Source of the DNA: Rubripirellula amarantea
GTDB lineage: Bacteria; Planctomycetota; Planctomycetia; Pirellulales; Pirellulaceae
Direction of reading: 5' to 3'
DNA: 35,642 nt
NCBI RefSeq assembly: GCF_007859865.1
Contig: NZ_SJPI01000005.1
Location: 1-35,642 of the forward strand
The notes under the pieces were generated by a model. That model was given only the letters and a program-made list of their open reading frames with translations, was not told where the DNA came from and made no database searches. The translations under genes were made by a program, and so were the position numbers. Shown here one piece after another: positions 10,403-19,268 of this stretch; the stretch's first letter is position 1; each line of letters opens with the position of its first letter.

Positions 10403-11939
10403 GACGAAGGTGGTACTCCGCACTAACAAAAACGAACGCTAAGTTGCCAACGAAGTGGGACTCAATTGGTGAGTTCAGGCAATCAAAACCTGTCTGCAAC
10501 CCACCATCACGCCATGCCCATCCTTCGATTGTAGTGATCTTGATCGACGATGGGTGGTATCAGCGAAACGCTACAGCAAGACTTCATCAAATCAGACTGG
10601 TAGCTGCCAACCCGAGCGACCGCCTCTGGAGCAGAGAATGCATTGCCCTATACCGCGATATACGTTTGCTCACCACCGAGTATCAGAGCCGCCATTCTAT
10701 GAACGTCAGTTTGCAATTTGCGTGTCACGCGTGACAAATTGTGCGTATAAGAATCATGCGACCTACCATGGTTTCAATTTGCTGCACCATCCCTGTCAGT
10801 AGCTGAGCATGCTATTGGTCGGTTCAGGTGTCATGCAGCTGACGAGGGCTGTTCTTGCGAGGGAGCAACCGCCAAGGATCACCGTCCAACTGCCCGCGGT
10901 AGATATAGTCATCGCGATGCTCACGCCGACCGGAACGTCCAGCTCCACCGACTGGACGGTAGGGCGGGTAGAGTTGATTTCCAGAGATTAGCGACTTAAT
11001 CTTTCGACAAATCTCAATCTGTATGTAGTCCGGAATCGGCATCCATCACTAAGTCGTCGAGACTGTTGAGGAATGACTGGGTCGGATTTTGGGTCAGTTC
11101 CACTACACATCGTCGTATTACCAGCGTTTTACAGGAAAGTTCGAGTCCCGTAGGGGTCATTGCTTCGGCGGTAACGCGAAGCACTCAATAGTCTGAAGTG
11201 GACATTTTCGAGTCCGCTTTGGATTTCTTCGAAGTGTATTCGGCTCCGCTTAAGCCGGATTCTGGGTCAGTAAGTTTCCAATTGTGAAGATGCTGTCCCG
11301 TGGCTTCGGCCACGTGCCCTCCGATGACCTGATCGACACGTAGCAACTTCGTCTCACTTGGTTTTCGAGCACATCGAAAGACCCTTCCGTCACGCGAACA
11401 GGATGATCATCCTTCAGTTCGGTACGCAGAAAGCCTCAGCAGTCACTGAACAGCCTACACCATGGCTCTACACGAGCTCGCTCGATGATCTTGGTCACGA
11501 TCGCCCCCCATCGACATCACCACATCGACATCACCACATCGACGTCGTATGTCCGCCTCCTGCACCAAGCAACTTCAAAACGCTTGGCACCGGCTTGAAT
11601 GATTCCGTTCGCCATTTAGCAGAGCGACTTCGATCAACATGCCGAGGACACTGCTTCGTGATCGGTGCTGCACGACCAGGTAGCAGTGTCGCCATTCTTC
11701 TTTTTAAATTCGGATAACGACTGAAGCCCCATCGCATGCATTCCTCGGTCCAGCGTTCTCGCATCCGCTTTAAGTTGAGGTGGTGATGCTTGATCGCATC
11801 TAACCTGAAATTAACTGCGTTTGTCACAAGAGTGAGTTCTCAACGAACTGCTTATGCGAACAACTTTCGGGGGCAATGAGTTCTTGGCTGATACACCGGT
11901 TACCTCGTCCACGACGATAAAATTCGCTAACCTTTGCGG
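10403..11939. other. Gene-poor 1.5 kb with weak remnants
   Basis: There is no supportable gene. Short open frames at 10824-11042 and 11531-11827 on the minus strand have no recognisable motif. A 14-base unit (catcgacatcacca) is repeated about 2.7 times at 11509-11546. A small hairpin, cggct...agccg, lies near 11240-11257. The composition and broken frames suggest decayed genes or insertion-sequence debris. Confidence 0.4.
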
Positions 11940-13769
11940 ATGACAACTGACATTTGGATAGTAACGTGCGTTCTGCTCGCGACGATCGTTGCCTTTGTGC
12001 TCGATCGGTTTCGACTCGATGTTGTTGCCTTCGTTTCGCTGATGGCACTTCTGCTCACTGGGATACTTACGCCCACCCAGGCGACCGCGGGATTCTCCAA
12101 CCCACTGGTCCTGATGATCGCGGGACTCTTCGTCGTTGGCGGTGCCATTTTAGAAACTGGCGTCGCGGATCTGGCGGGAAGGTGGCTCGGTCGTGTTGGT
12201 GGCACCTCCACTATCCGGCTCACGGTCACCGTGATGCTCGCTAGCGCCTTGCTGTCGGCGTTTCTCAGTTCCACTGGAACCGTAGCGGTAATGTTGCCGG
12301 TCGTTTTGAGCCTTTGCCGCCGAGCTGAAGTCTCTCTGTCAAAGCTTCTTATCCCTCTCGCATTTGCCGCTTCACTTGGCGGCATGCTGACACTGATTGG
12401 TACTCCGCCAAACATGGTCGTCAACCAAGAACTGCGCGATGCAGGACTTGAAGCGTTTTACTTCTTTTCATTTGCCCCGGCTGGAATTCTGATGCTCACT
12501 CTCGGCATCGTTTTCATGTGCACGATTGGCACTCACCTGCTTCCGGCAAAACGAACGGATGCCGGAAATGCGGTTCAGAACCGAGGTCTGGTTTCACGCC
12601 CAGAACTCATTCACACCTATGGCGTCGACGGACAGATTTGCGAGATCAGAGTTTCGCACGATTCAACATTCGCCGGACGAACGCTGCGCGACCTCAGTCT
12701 ACGCACGACCTATCACGTCAACGCGCTCGCGGTTTCCACCACCAATTCACGCGGACAGGTGGTGCGACGGTGTGATCCTGACACGCTTCTGCAGCCCGGT
12801 GACACTCTTTTCATCAAGGCGTCCAGCGAAGAAGCCGTGACAAACCTCATCCGAGAAGCAAGGTTGGATTTGGTTGCTTCTCCAGCCGTATTACCGAAGG
12901 AGGTCCATCTCGCCGAAGTCATTATTCCGCCGCGATCAGAGCTTATCGGCCGGACGATTCGCGACGTGGACTTTTTTCGCATCTACGGAGCGATGGTGCT
13001 CGCGTTGCAGGCTGGAAATCGGCCAGCCAAAACTCGAACATCGGACACGACGCTAGGCGCCGGCGACACACTCTTGATTGCCGCCAATGAAAGCGCGTTG
13101 AAGAGGCTGCGAAAATTTCGAAACGATGTCCTGCTGGTTAGCGAACAGGAAGAACAACGAGAGTCGCCGCTGACCCCCACGGCTCGCTGGGTAGTCGTCA
13201 TCCTTGTCGGAATGCTGATTGCGATGAGTACAGGCATCGCTGCCAACGTGACCGCCGTCCTCGTAGCCGCCGCCCTGATGGTGATTGCCGGAGCGTTTCG
13301 CGGAACGAACGTTTACCAAAACATTAATTGGGAGAGCATCGTGATGATCGCATCCGTCATGCCGCTCGCAACCGCGTTGGAAAAAACCGGGGCACTCGAC
13401 CTGGTCGCTAGCGTGATCGTGGGAAGACCAGGGCTAACGAGTCCACCAGCACTGCTGTTGCTGCTTTTTGTGGTCACATCGTTACTGAGTCAAGCAATCT
13501 CGAATACCGCGACCAGCGTGCTGATAGCTCCCCTCGCACTCCAGCTTGCCGAGCAACTCGGCGTTTCTCCCTATCCACTATTGATGGGAGTTGCCCTGGC
13601 TGCGTCTACAGCATTTGCCACGCCAATCGCGTCACCGATCAACGCCCTTGTGGCGGGAGCAGGGAACTATCGCTTTGGTGATTTTCTACGAGTGGGCGTG
13701 CCGCTGCAGATCTTAATTCTTGTTGCGACACTCGCCATCGTGCCATTGCTGTTTCCTTTTAATCCATAA
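11940..13769 (+). CDS. SLC13/DASS-family permease with two RCK_C (TrkA-C) domains
   Basis: The 609-residue inner-membrane protein starts at the ATG at 11940; a TTG two codons upstream is less likely, and no Shine-Dalgarno is visible. The N-terminal half is hydrophobic and contains SLGGMLTLIGTPPNMVVN, the DASS signature of a Na+-coupled anion carrier. A central soluble part (about residues 215-390) holds two RCK_C-like modules, each ending in a GDTLFIKA- or GDTLLIAA-type strand, which in this subfamily are presumed ligand-binding regulatory domains. The C-terminal half has the matching repeat, SNTATSVLIAPLALQLA and AFATPIASPINALV. The substrate (sulfate, dicarboxylate or other anion) cannot be told from the sequence. 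The gene is a single transcription unit facing the antiporter gene. Confidence 0.9.
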   Translation: MTTDIWIVTCVLLATIVAFVLDRFRLDVVAFVSLMALLLTGILTPTQATAGFSNPLVLMIAGLFVVGGAILETGVADLAGRWLGRVGGTSTIRLTVTVMLASALLSAFLSSTGTVAVMLPVVLSLCRRAEVSLSKLLIPLAFAASLGGMLTLIGTPPNMVVNQELRDAGLEAFYFFSFAPAGILMLTLGIVFMCTIGTHLLPAKRTDAGNAVQNRGLVSRPELIHTYGVDGQICEIRVSHDSTFAGRTLRDLSLRTTYHVNALAVSTTNSRGQVVRRCDPDTLLQPGDTLFIKASSEEAVTNLIREARLDLVASPAVLPKEVHLAEVIIPPRSELIGRTIRDVDFFRIYGAMVLALQAGNRPAKTRTSDTTLGAGDTLLIAANESALKRLRKFRNDVLLVSEQEEQRESPLTPTARWVVVILVGMLIAMSTGIAANVTAVLVAAALMVIAGAFRGTNVYQNINWESIVMIASVMPLATALEKTGALDLVASVIVGRPGLTSPPALLLLLFVVTSLLSQAISNTATSVLIAPLALQLAEQLGVSPYPLLMGVALAASTAFATPIASPINALVAGAGNYRFGDFLRVGVPLQILILVATLAIVPLLFPFNP

Positions 13770-14167
13770 CCCAAGCAGACAACGCAAACTCATCGATGCC
13801 GCTTAAGTGCGAATCAATGATCGCCGCCCCATCCGGGAATGCTCGCAGACCAAAGTTCGACTACCGTTTCGGATTCAGGCTGTTGCAACATCGATAGAGC
13901 AAATGGTATTGCATCAACGATCCGGACCGCTGACTTTCCCTTCGCGATAGCGTGCAAGCTCGGCTCCAGTGCACGCGATGGCTAATGCCGAGTCAGATCT
14001 GAGGTCAATTGCACGATTCGGCACCCGCGAGGCTCCCGTCAACTGGAACATCCCGTCAGTTTTTGCTGCAACCTGATCGTAATTCGTTCGACCTGCTACT
14101 GGCCATGCGGAGCAGAACTGAACTCGCCGTAGCTTGAACGATCGACGAGCTACTGTTTCTGGTGTTC
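13770..14167. other. Convergent intergenic region
   Basis: About 400 bases lie between the convergent permease and antiporter genes. I see no gene and no strong terminator hairpin. The only notable object is a half palindrome related to the cassette-array sites (13956-13985). Confidence 0.4.
13956..13985 (-). repeat. Solitary half of an attC-like site
   Basis: On the plus strand this stretch reads gctcggctccagtgcacgcg and then atggctaat. It closely follows the right arm of the site at 33984-34076 (cccggctccggtgcacgcaa, then tggttat), and the minus strand keeps the G-N6-A spacing of the two unpaired bases. I find no matching left arm, so it looks like a decayed or half-deleted site far outside the array. 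Confidence 0.35.
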
Positions 14168-15430
14168 TTATGCACTCTCGCCCTTCGCCCTCGATGCATA
14201 GAAGCTTAGTAGGGGTGTGGAGAAGTTGCTGTGAATCAATAGTGAAAGCGCGATGGTAGTTAGAACGATTCCGCCCAGGCGATCGGTAGTTGCTTCGTCG
14301 AGTCCTTTGCCGGCCGCATAACTCAGATAGTAGAGCGAACCGATTCCGCGGATGCCAAAGAACGCAATCAGCTTTTTCTGAACAGCGCCGGTTTCGCTTT
14401 GCACCAGGGCCGCGTAGGTGGAAATGGGACGGATGATGGCGAACATGACAATCGCGATCCACCAATCAGTTGGCAACGTCCAGTGCGAACAAAGCAAACA
14501 ACCGATCAACACGACCAATGCGACTTCCAAAATTTCACCAAACGTATTGTTGATGCTAGCGACTTTGTTCATCAGTCGTTCCGCATCGTCTTCACCACGT
14601 TTCTCATCCTCCTCGTCCTCCTCGTCCTCCGCAAAACATCGCAGCGCGACACCGGACGCAAAGACAGCCAAGAACCCGTAGGAGTGGATAGCGATTGCCG
14701 CGCCGTAACTGAATCCGATCAGTCCTAGCGTCAAGAGTTCCTCGCAGACTGCCGCATATGCAGTGGAGCGGTTGAGCCAGACGCTCAGGCGGCTGATACC
14801 GTAACCGGCGATCCAGCCGCAGCCTATGCCGGCGGCAATCGCCCACACCAAGTCCACCGCAAACCAACGCCAACCGCCGTCGCCGAGTTCGTGAAGGCCG
14901 AGGAGTCCAAGTCCTAGCATCACGAATGGGAATGCCGCTCCGTCGTTGAGTCCCGCCTCGCCGGTGAGTGCGTACCGCAGCTTGTCTCGATCATCGTCGT
15001 GTCGAACTTGAACTTCGCCGGCGAGTACGGGGTCCGTGGGAGCGAGGACGGCACCGAGCAACACAGCTGCACCGAGAGAGAGTCCCAAGGCAAGGCACCC
15101 GACCGCGGCGATGCCAATGATCGTTAGCGTCATCGCAACCGTGGCGAGTGGGATTGGCGACCTGCGGAGGTGTGACCACGACGGCTTGAGTTTCATCCCG
15201 GCGGTCAGCAGACTGACGAGAACAGCAATTTCCGTAAGGACTTCGATCAATTTCGCATCGTCGGTCAAGTTCAATTTCACTAGCCCGAGTCCCCAAGGGC
15301 CTATCGCGATCCCGACTAACAAGTAGATCACAGGCATGGAAACTGGCAACTGACGCAGCGGTCCCTTGGCGAAGGCTGCTAACAGGAACACTGTCCCGAT
15401 GACGAGAGACCAGATCGCTACTTCGTCCAA
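14168..15430 (-). CDS. Cation/proton antiporter (CPA-type Na+/H+ exchanger)
   Basis: The 420-residue polytopic membrane protein probably exchanges Na+ or K+ for H+. The start is TTG at 15430; AAGGA lies nine bases before it, which supports this codon. Hallmarks are TDPV (residues 132-135) and GEAGLNDGAAFP (157 onward), the ion-binding region of NhaP/CPA1-type exchangers. A very acidic cytoplasmic loop (EDEEDEEDEKRGEDD) interrupts the middle, followed by membrane segments to the C-terminus. The protein ends soon after the last helix, so there is no large regulatory tail. The neighbouring gene upstream at 15520 is uncertain, so an operon is not established. Confidence 0.88.
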   Translation of the reverse strand: MDEVAIWSLVIGTVFLLAAFAKGPLRQLPVSMPVIYLLVGIAIGPWGLGLVKLNLTDDAKLIEVLTEIAVLVSLLTAGMKLKPSWSHLRRSPIPLATVAMTLTIIGIAAVGCLALGLSLGAAVLLGAVLAPTDPVLAGEVQVRHDDDRDKLRYALTGEAGLNDGAAFPFVMLGLGLLGLHELGDGGWRWFAVDLVWAIAAGIGCGWIAGYGISRLSVWLNRSTAYAAVCEELLTLGLIGFSYGAAIAIHSYGFLAVFASGVALRCFAEDEEDEEDEKRGEDDAERLMNKVASINNTFGEILEVALVVLIGCLLCSHWTLPTDWWIAIVMFAIIRPISTYAALVQSETGAVQKKLIAFFGIRGIGSLYYLSYAAGKGLDEATTDRLGGIVLTTIALSLLIHSNFSTPLLSFYASRAKGESA

Positions 15431-15519
15431 TGAAATATTTCCTTGCGGAGATTATGAAACGTGACGTATTCAATCACAGACTGAAGTCCGCGCGACGGGT
15501 TTCGACCCAGGAAGACCTC

Positions 15520-15807
15520 TTAGACGGATAATGCCGTAAGGGCAAACTTCGGTCGGCAAGTCGCGATCACTTCAAACTGTTCGTCGGCACGACCGACGTG
15601 TTCTAGCCGGGCTGTAACAGAGCATGGAAGTTCACACGGCCGGTAACTGGAATGTGATTCTGGGCTGGCTGGTCGCAAATCAACCATTCCTAAGTCGTCG
15701 GCCCGACGCAATTCGATACTATTTCCAGTGAGAGGCAAACCGCATGCCGCCAGATCGGGACCGGCACACACTTTGCCCAAGCGGTTCAGGACTTTTGTCG
15801 AAATCAC
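15520..15807 (-). CDS. Possible small hypothetical protein downstream of the flavoprotein gene
   Basis: The frame has 95 codons from a GTG at 15807, only 24 bases after the stop of the flavoprotein gene on the same strand, which would fit an operon. It contains LTGNSIELRRADDLGMVDLR. There is no membrane segment and no family that I recognise. The unusual start codon and the lack of homology that I can recall keep confidence low. Confidence 0.35.
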   Translation of the reverse strand: MISTKVLNRLGKVCAGPDLAACGLPLTGNSIELRRADDLGMVDLRPASPESHSSYRPCELPCSVTARLEHVGRADEQFEVIATCRPKFALTALSV

Positions 15808-15831
15808 GTTTGCGTTGATACTTGTCGAGAG

Positions 15832-17631
15832 TCAATGGTGGATCTCCTTCGCTTGTCGCGAGAGGGTCGCGTCGGGAAGGTTGACTTTCCAATAGTCAAC
15901 AACCATTCGTGCGGTCAACTCGCAAACCTGCAACCCGTATGAGTATGGACGAACGCCAGTTGCATGAGGGAACGCGACATCATAGAGACGATCGTTTGGC
16001 TGCCCGTCGACATCAATGATTCGATACGAAGGATCAATGTCGATGCCGCCGATTTCGTAGGCGGGCGGATCAGTGTCGACCAATCGTTCGCGATCACAAT
16101 CGCTAAGTTCTTTGACCGAGTCAGATCTAGCAAACTCGGCGCGTGCTGGTCGGACGCTACCGGATCGTACCAGCGACGCAAATGGGAATTCGTCCAGCTT
16201 GAGTGATCCTTGACCCGTGCAGTCGACGAACATGCGGTACGTGTGTGTTGTTGTCTTATTGCCTTCCTCGACATCGACGGTTGTTTCACCGTTCTCGCAG
16301 CAGACGACCGTAGCGCGACCTGCAACCAGTTCTAACCGACCGGCATCTCGCAGTGCTAACAACATTCGAGCCGATTGCAGTGGCATCGCCGCGATTACGT
16401 TCAACAAAAACGGCATCACGACGGACTGAAAGCGAATGTGATCCTCAGCAGGCATCCAGTGGGCGTGGAAATTCAACGTGTACATCAAATCGTCAAAAAT
16501 TTCCTTCCAATGAATCGGCCGATCCTGCTCAACAGACTCTTTCGCTTCGGGAAATTCGCAGCGCATGCCCTCAAATGCGTCGGCATACTCGTGTTCATCC
16601 GTCATCGTTTTAGCGAATGATTCGATCCCGAAATCGCTCGCTTTTAACTGTTCAACAATGTCATCTCGGCCGTCGCTAGAAAATGCCTTGATCAGTGACG
16701 GTCGGCAGACTTGGTCGAAGTAGGTATCCAGTCGCAGAAAACCGTTTTCGTCGCGTAAGTGTTCTAAAACGTCGGCACGTACGTGGCGGTACAGCACTCG
16801 GAACGACTCGGTCTGTTCATACTGCAAATGCGGAAGCCAGCCTTTAGCCGCATGCATCACGAAGCGGAATTCTCCACTACCTGGGTTGGCCCTGTACTTC
16901 ATCGTGTCGCCGTCGTCAAACCGCCCGTGACGATGAGCCAATGATGAAATTACATCGAAAGCACTCAGCGAAGCACCAAGCGTTCCTATCGTGAAGTTCC
17001 ACTGCTCATTGCTGTTGGGCAACAACTTTTGAATCGGCCAAGGTGAGGCGTAATATCCTGCCTGTGGTTGGTCTCGATCGTCGAAGCTGTGTCCGCTCGC
17101 TATCACGACCGCATCGAACTCATACTCGGACCCATTGTCTACCACCACGGTGACGCTTTCCGCGTCGATTTGGTCGTTGATGTCGGCAACACGACAATTG
17201 GCATGCTCAACAATTCGTACGCCTGCGGTTCGCAGCTTGTGAAGTTGTGCTTGGAATTGGTCAGCGAAGTAATGCCCCATCGCCAACCGACTGTACGTTT
17301 CATCCTCACTAATTTCGCCTGGACGCATGCCGTAGCTAAGAAGAGTATCGTCATCGAGCTGGCGAAGCCAATCCGCAAACGGAGTCTCTAGAGGAGGCAA
17401 TTCCTTCGATGCGATATTACATAAGTTGTACTGATCGGTCGTTCGCGGGCTATACGGCATGCCTCGCCCAAGCTCGATGTCCTTCTCAAAAATCTCGATA
17501 CGGTCAATGTGGCTCGCCAAGTGGTTCGCAGCATCGGCAATGTGTTTCAACAAGTAGAGTGCCGTGGGACCGCTACCGATGATGGCTAAGCGGCGAAGGT
17601 TGACCATATTGAGGCTCTCGTAGTGGGACAT
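15832..17631 (-). CDS. FAD/NAD(P)-binding protein (NAD_binding_9 type)
   Basis: The product is a 599-residue soluble flavoprotein. The dinucleotide-binding motif LAIIGSGPTALYLLKHI lies near the N-terminus, followed by IEIFEKDIELGRGMPYSP, typical of the NAD_binding_9 (PF13454) family. A second nucleotide-binding stretch, AVVIASGHSFDD, and a late FVDCTGQGSL support two-domain flavoprotein folding. The substrate is unknown. The start could also be the ATG at 17607, eight codons in, which lies closer to the glycine motif. The gene is divergent from the MOSC protein with about 100 bases between likely start codons, so the two probably share a control region. Confidence 0.82.
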   Translation of the reverse strand: MSHYESLNMVNLRRLAIIGSGPTALYLLKHIADAANHLASHIDRIEIFEKDIELGRGMPYSPRTTDQYNLCNIASKELPPLETPFADWLRQLDDDTLLSYGMRPGEISEDETYSRLAMGHYFADQFQAQLHKLRTAGVRIVEHANCRVADINDQIDAESVTVVVDNGSEYEFDAVVIASGHSFDDRDQPQAGYYASPWPIQKLLPNSNEQWNFTIGTLGASLSAFDVISSLAHRHGRFDDGDTMKYRANPGSGEFRFVMHAAKGWLPHLQYEQTESFRVLYRHVRADVLEHLRDENGFLRLDTYFDQVCRPSLIKAFSSDGRDDIVEQLKASDFGIESFAKTMTDEHEYADAFEGMRCEFPEAKESVEQDRPIHWKEIFDDLMYTLNFHAHWMPAEDHIRFQSVVMPFLLNVIAAMPLQSARMLLALRDAGRLELVAGRATVVCCENGETTVDVEEGNKTTTHTYRMFVDCTGQGSLKLDEFPFASLVRSGSVRPARAEFARSDSVKELSDCDRERLVDTDPPAYEIGGIDIDPSYRIIDVDGQPNDRLYDVAFPHATGVRPYSYGLQVCELTARMVVDYWKVNLPDATLSRQAKEIHH

Positions 17632-17733
17632 GCCGGAATGTCTTCGACGCGAAAGGATTTCTGGCGAAATCCACTACGAATGCACATCTCGTGCCAGCGT
17701 TATTTGGAACGAAGTTTGCGGGATCGACCGACT

Positions 17734-18198
17734 ATGAAGCTCACTAAGATCATCGTTTCACCCGGCCACGATTATTGGGTTGGGAAGGGGGAACTCACCC
17801 TTCAACACGGCACGCAAAGCCCCAACGAGGTAGTATGCGAGGCTGGCAAAGGTTTAGTGGGCGACCGCTACTACCACGGCAGATCCAATCGCAAAGGCCA
17901 GGTGACGTTCATTGATGAGGCGGTGATTAATGCCATACGACAACGGTTCGACTTGGCCGAGCTAGACGATTCGTTGTTCCGCCGAAATTTGATCGTTTCC
18001 GGAGCTGACCTGTCGACGTTTCTTGGCAAACGCTTTGAGTTACAAGGTGTGGAATTTGAAGGCAGCCAGGAATGCCGACCTTGCGACTGGATGGACCGCA
18101 TGATCGCGCCCGGTGTAAAAGAGTTTCTGCAAGAGAACTTTCGCGGAGGGTTGCGAGCCAAAGTGATTACGAGTGGCAGATTGGTTGCGAACTCGTAA
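17734..18198 (+). CDS. MOSC domain protein
   Basis: The product has 154 residues from the ATG at 17734 (MKLTKIIVSPGHDYW). An open extension to 17623 overlaps the divergent flavoprotein gene and lacks family similarity, so it was not used. The sequence has the MOSC landmarks: GLVGDRYYHG, a QVTFIDEAVINAI segment, RRNLIVSG, and the conserved cysteine region ECRPCDWMD near residue 118. MOSC domains carry or transfer sulfur or molybdenum-cofactor groups. A single-domain form like this is usually a stand-alone sulfur-handling or detoxification protein; the substrate is not known. Pairing with a divergent flavoprotein may be functional. Confidence 0.85.
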   Translation: MKLTKIIVSPGHDYWVGKGELTLQHGTQSPNEVVCEAGKGLVGDRYYHGRSNRKGQVTFIDEAVINAIRQRFDLAELDDSLFRRNLIVSGADLSTFLGKRFELQGVEFEGSQECRPCDWMDRMIAPGVKEFLQENFRGGLRAKVITSGRLVANS

Positions 18199-18362
18199 TC
18201 TCGCCTACAGCTAAGACCACCTGCATTGGCACGAACGACCTCACGCGATGGCATACTTTCTCGCATGCATATATAAGTAAATGTCCAATAGCCCAGTGGT
18301 TCGTCGCCTCTTCGACCGTGCGGCCGTTCTATTGATGGCGTCCTTCGACGATAGGACTGCCG

Positions 18363-18686
18363 TCAACTAGCCGAAGACTCTCGATCACGCCACCAGCGAG
18401 CGTACGGCGTGTTCTTAACTAGGCACCGGTTGTAATCACTGTCGTCATTCCACCAACAGGGTCCTCTTTCGCCTAGTGCGATCTTGACCTCGTTGACTCT
18501 TGCTCGCGCTTTACGCAGCTCACCTTTGTTGCCCCCTGCCTTAGCGGACTTGACTGCACGACGAGCTTGCATCAATTCACGAACCAACCGTACTCGATCC
18601 TCCTCGCTCAGGTTTGGATTGGTGCACCGCCACAGTCGTTCGCGATGGACAAAGTATCTGCCGTCTTCGGTGGTTGGGTATTTCAC
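18363..18686 (-). CDS. Conserved small hypothetical protein
   Basis: The product has 107 residues from a GTG at 18686. It follows a small family seen in many bacteria, with DGRYFVHRERLWRCTNPNL near the start, a basic helical middle (ELMQARRAVKSAKAGGNKGE) and the strongly conserved tail ALGERGPCWWNDD...YNR...NTPYARWW. Members have sometimes been mislabelled as transport proteins; the function is unknown to me. No signal peptide or membrane segment is visible. The gene is isolated between the MOSC gene and the DUF3253 gene. Confidence 0.8.
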   Translation of the reverse strand: MKYPTTEDGRYFVHRERLWRCTNPNLSEEDRVRLVRELMQARRAVKSAKAGGNKGELRKARARVNEVKIALGERGPCWWNDDSDYNRCLVKNTPYARWWRDRESSAS

Positions 18687-19019
18687 GGATAAGCCTGTGA
18701 CCTACGCAAGGATTTCCAACTGGTCATCTTCAGGGTAATTTAGGTGACATCCATACCTCAAACATCACTCGAACGTTCAGTACAGTTTCTAGTCGTTGAT
18801 TGGCAGGCACGTAACAATCGGACACGTTGCGGAAGATCAAGCTGACTCATTCAACATGGTTTCGATTGCATCAGCGCTTAGAGCCGAAACTGCAAATGTT
18901 ATAAGTGTCTCATAGTACTCGGGATGTCGTTCGTTGATGCTGCTGGACTAACGGCTAATCGGCTCTCTGGCTTAGAGCTTGCAAAGACTCTTTGGACCGC
19001 ACCATTCAAAAATGAGAAC
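18687..19019. other. Intergenic region upstream of the DUF3253 gene
   Basis: This holds 333 bases between divergent genes. The plus-strand frame of the DUF3253 gene is open back to an ATG at 18924, but those 32 residues do not resemble the family. No promoter could be assigned with confidence. Confidence 0.35.
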
Positions 19020-19268
19020 ATGAATCGAGCTGCAATCGCAAACTGCATCCTCAAGATGGCGACTGAGCGGGGTGAGGCAAAGTCCATATGTCCGTCAGAG
19101 GTTGCTAGAAACTTGTTTGGTGAGTCGTGGCGATCCCAAATGCCACTAATTCGCGACATAGCTGCGGAACTGGTAGTCGCAACGCAAATCGTTGTCACAC
19201 AGAAGGGTCATAGTGTTCATCCTGTTGATGCAACCGGCCCTATTCGCATTTCGATCACTAAGTCCTAG
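19020..19268 (+). CDS. DUF3253 family protein
   Basis: The product has 82 residues if started at the ATG at 19020 (MNRAAIANCILKMATERGEA). A GAG seven bases upstream could serve as a ribosome site. The family core is present: AKSICPSEVARNLFG, WRSQMPLIRDIAAELV, then ITQKG-like VVTQKGHSV and the ending GPIRISI. The fold is predicted to be a small winged-helix-like domain; no reaction is established. An upstream ATG at 18924 in the same frame would add 32 residues. The 3' end overlaps the convergent RecQ gene by 11 bases. Confidence 0.75.
   Translation: MNRAAIANCILKMATERGEAKSICPSEVARNLFGESWRSQMPLIRDIAAELVVATQIVVTQKGHSVHPVDATGPIRISITKS

Noticed and set aside
11100-11180. Possible tRNA T-arm (gttcgagtcc)
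   Set aside because: No acceptor, D or anticodon stem can be completed around it.
11509-11546. 14-base tandem repeat as a regulatory or variable-number locus
   Set aside because: Fewer than three units in a gene-poor region with no associated gene; likely incidental.
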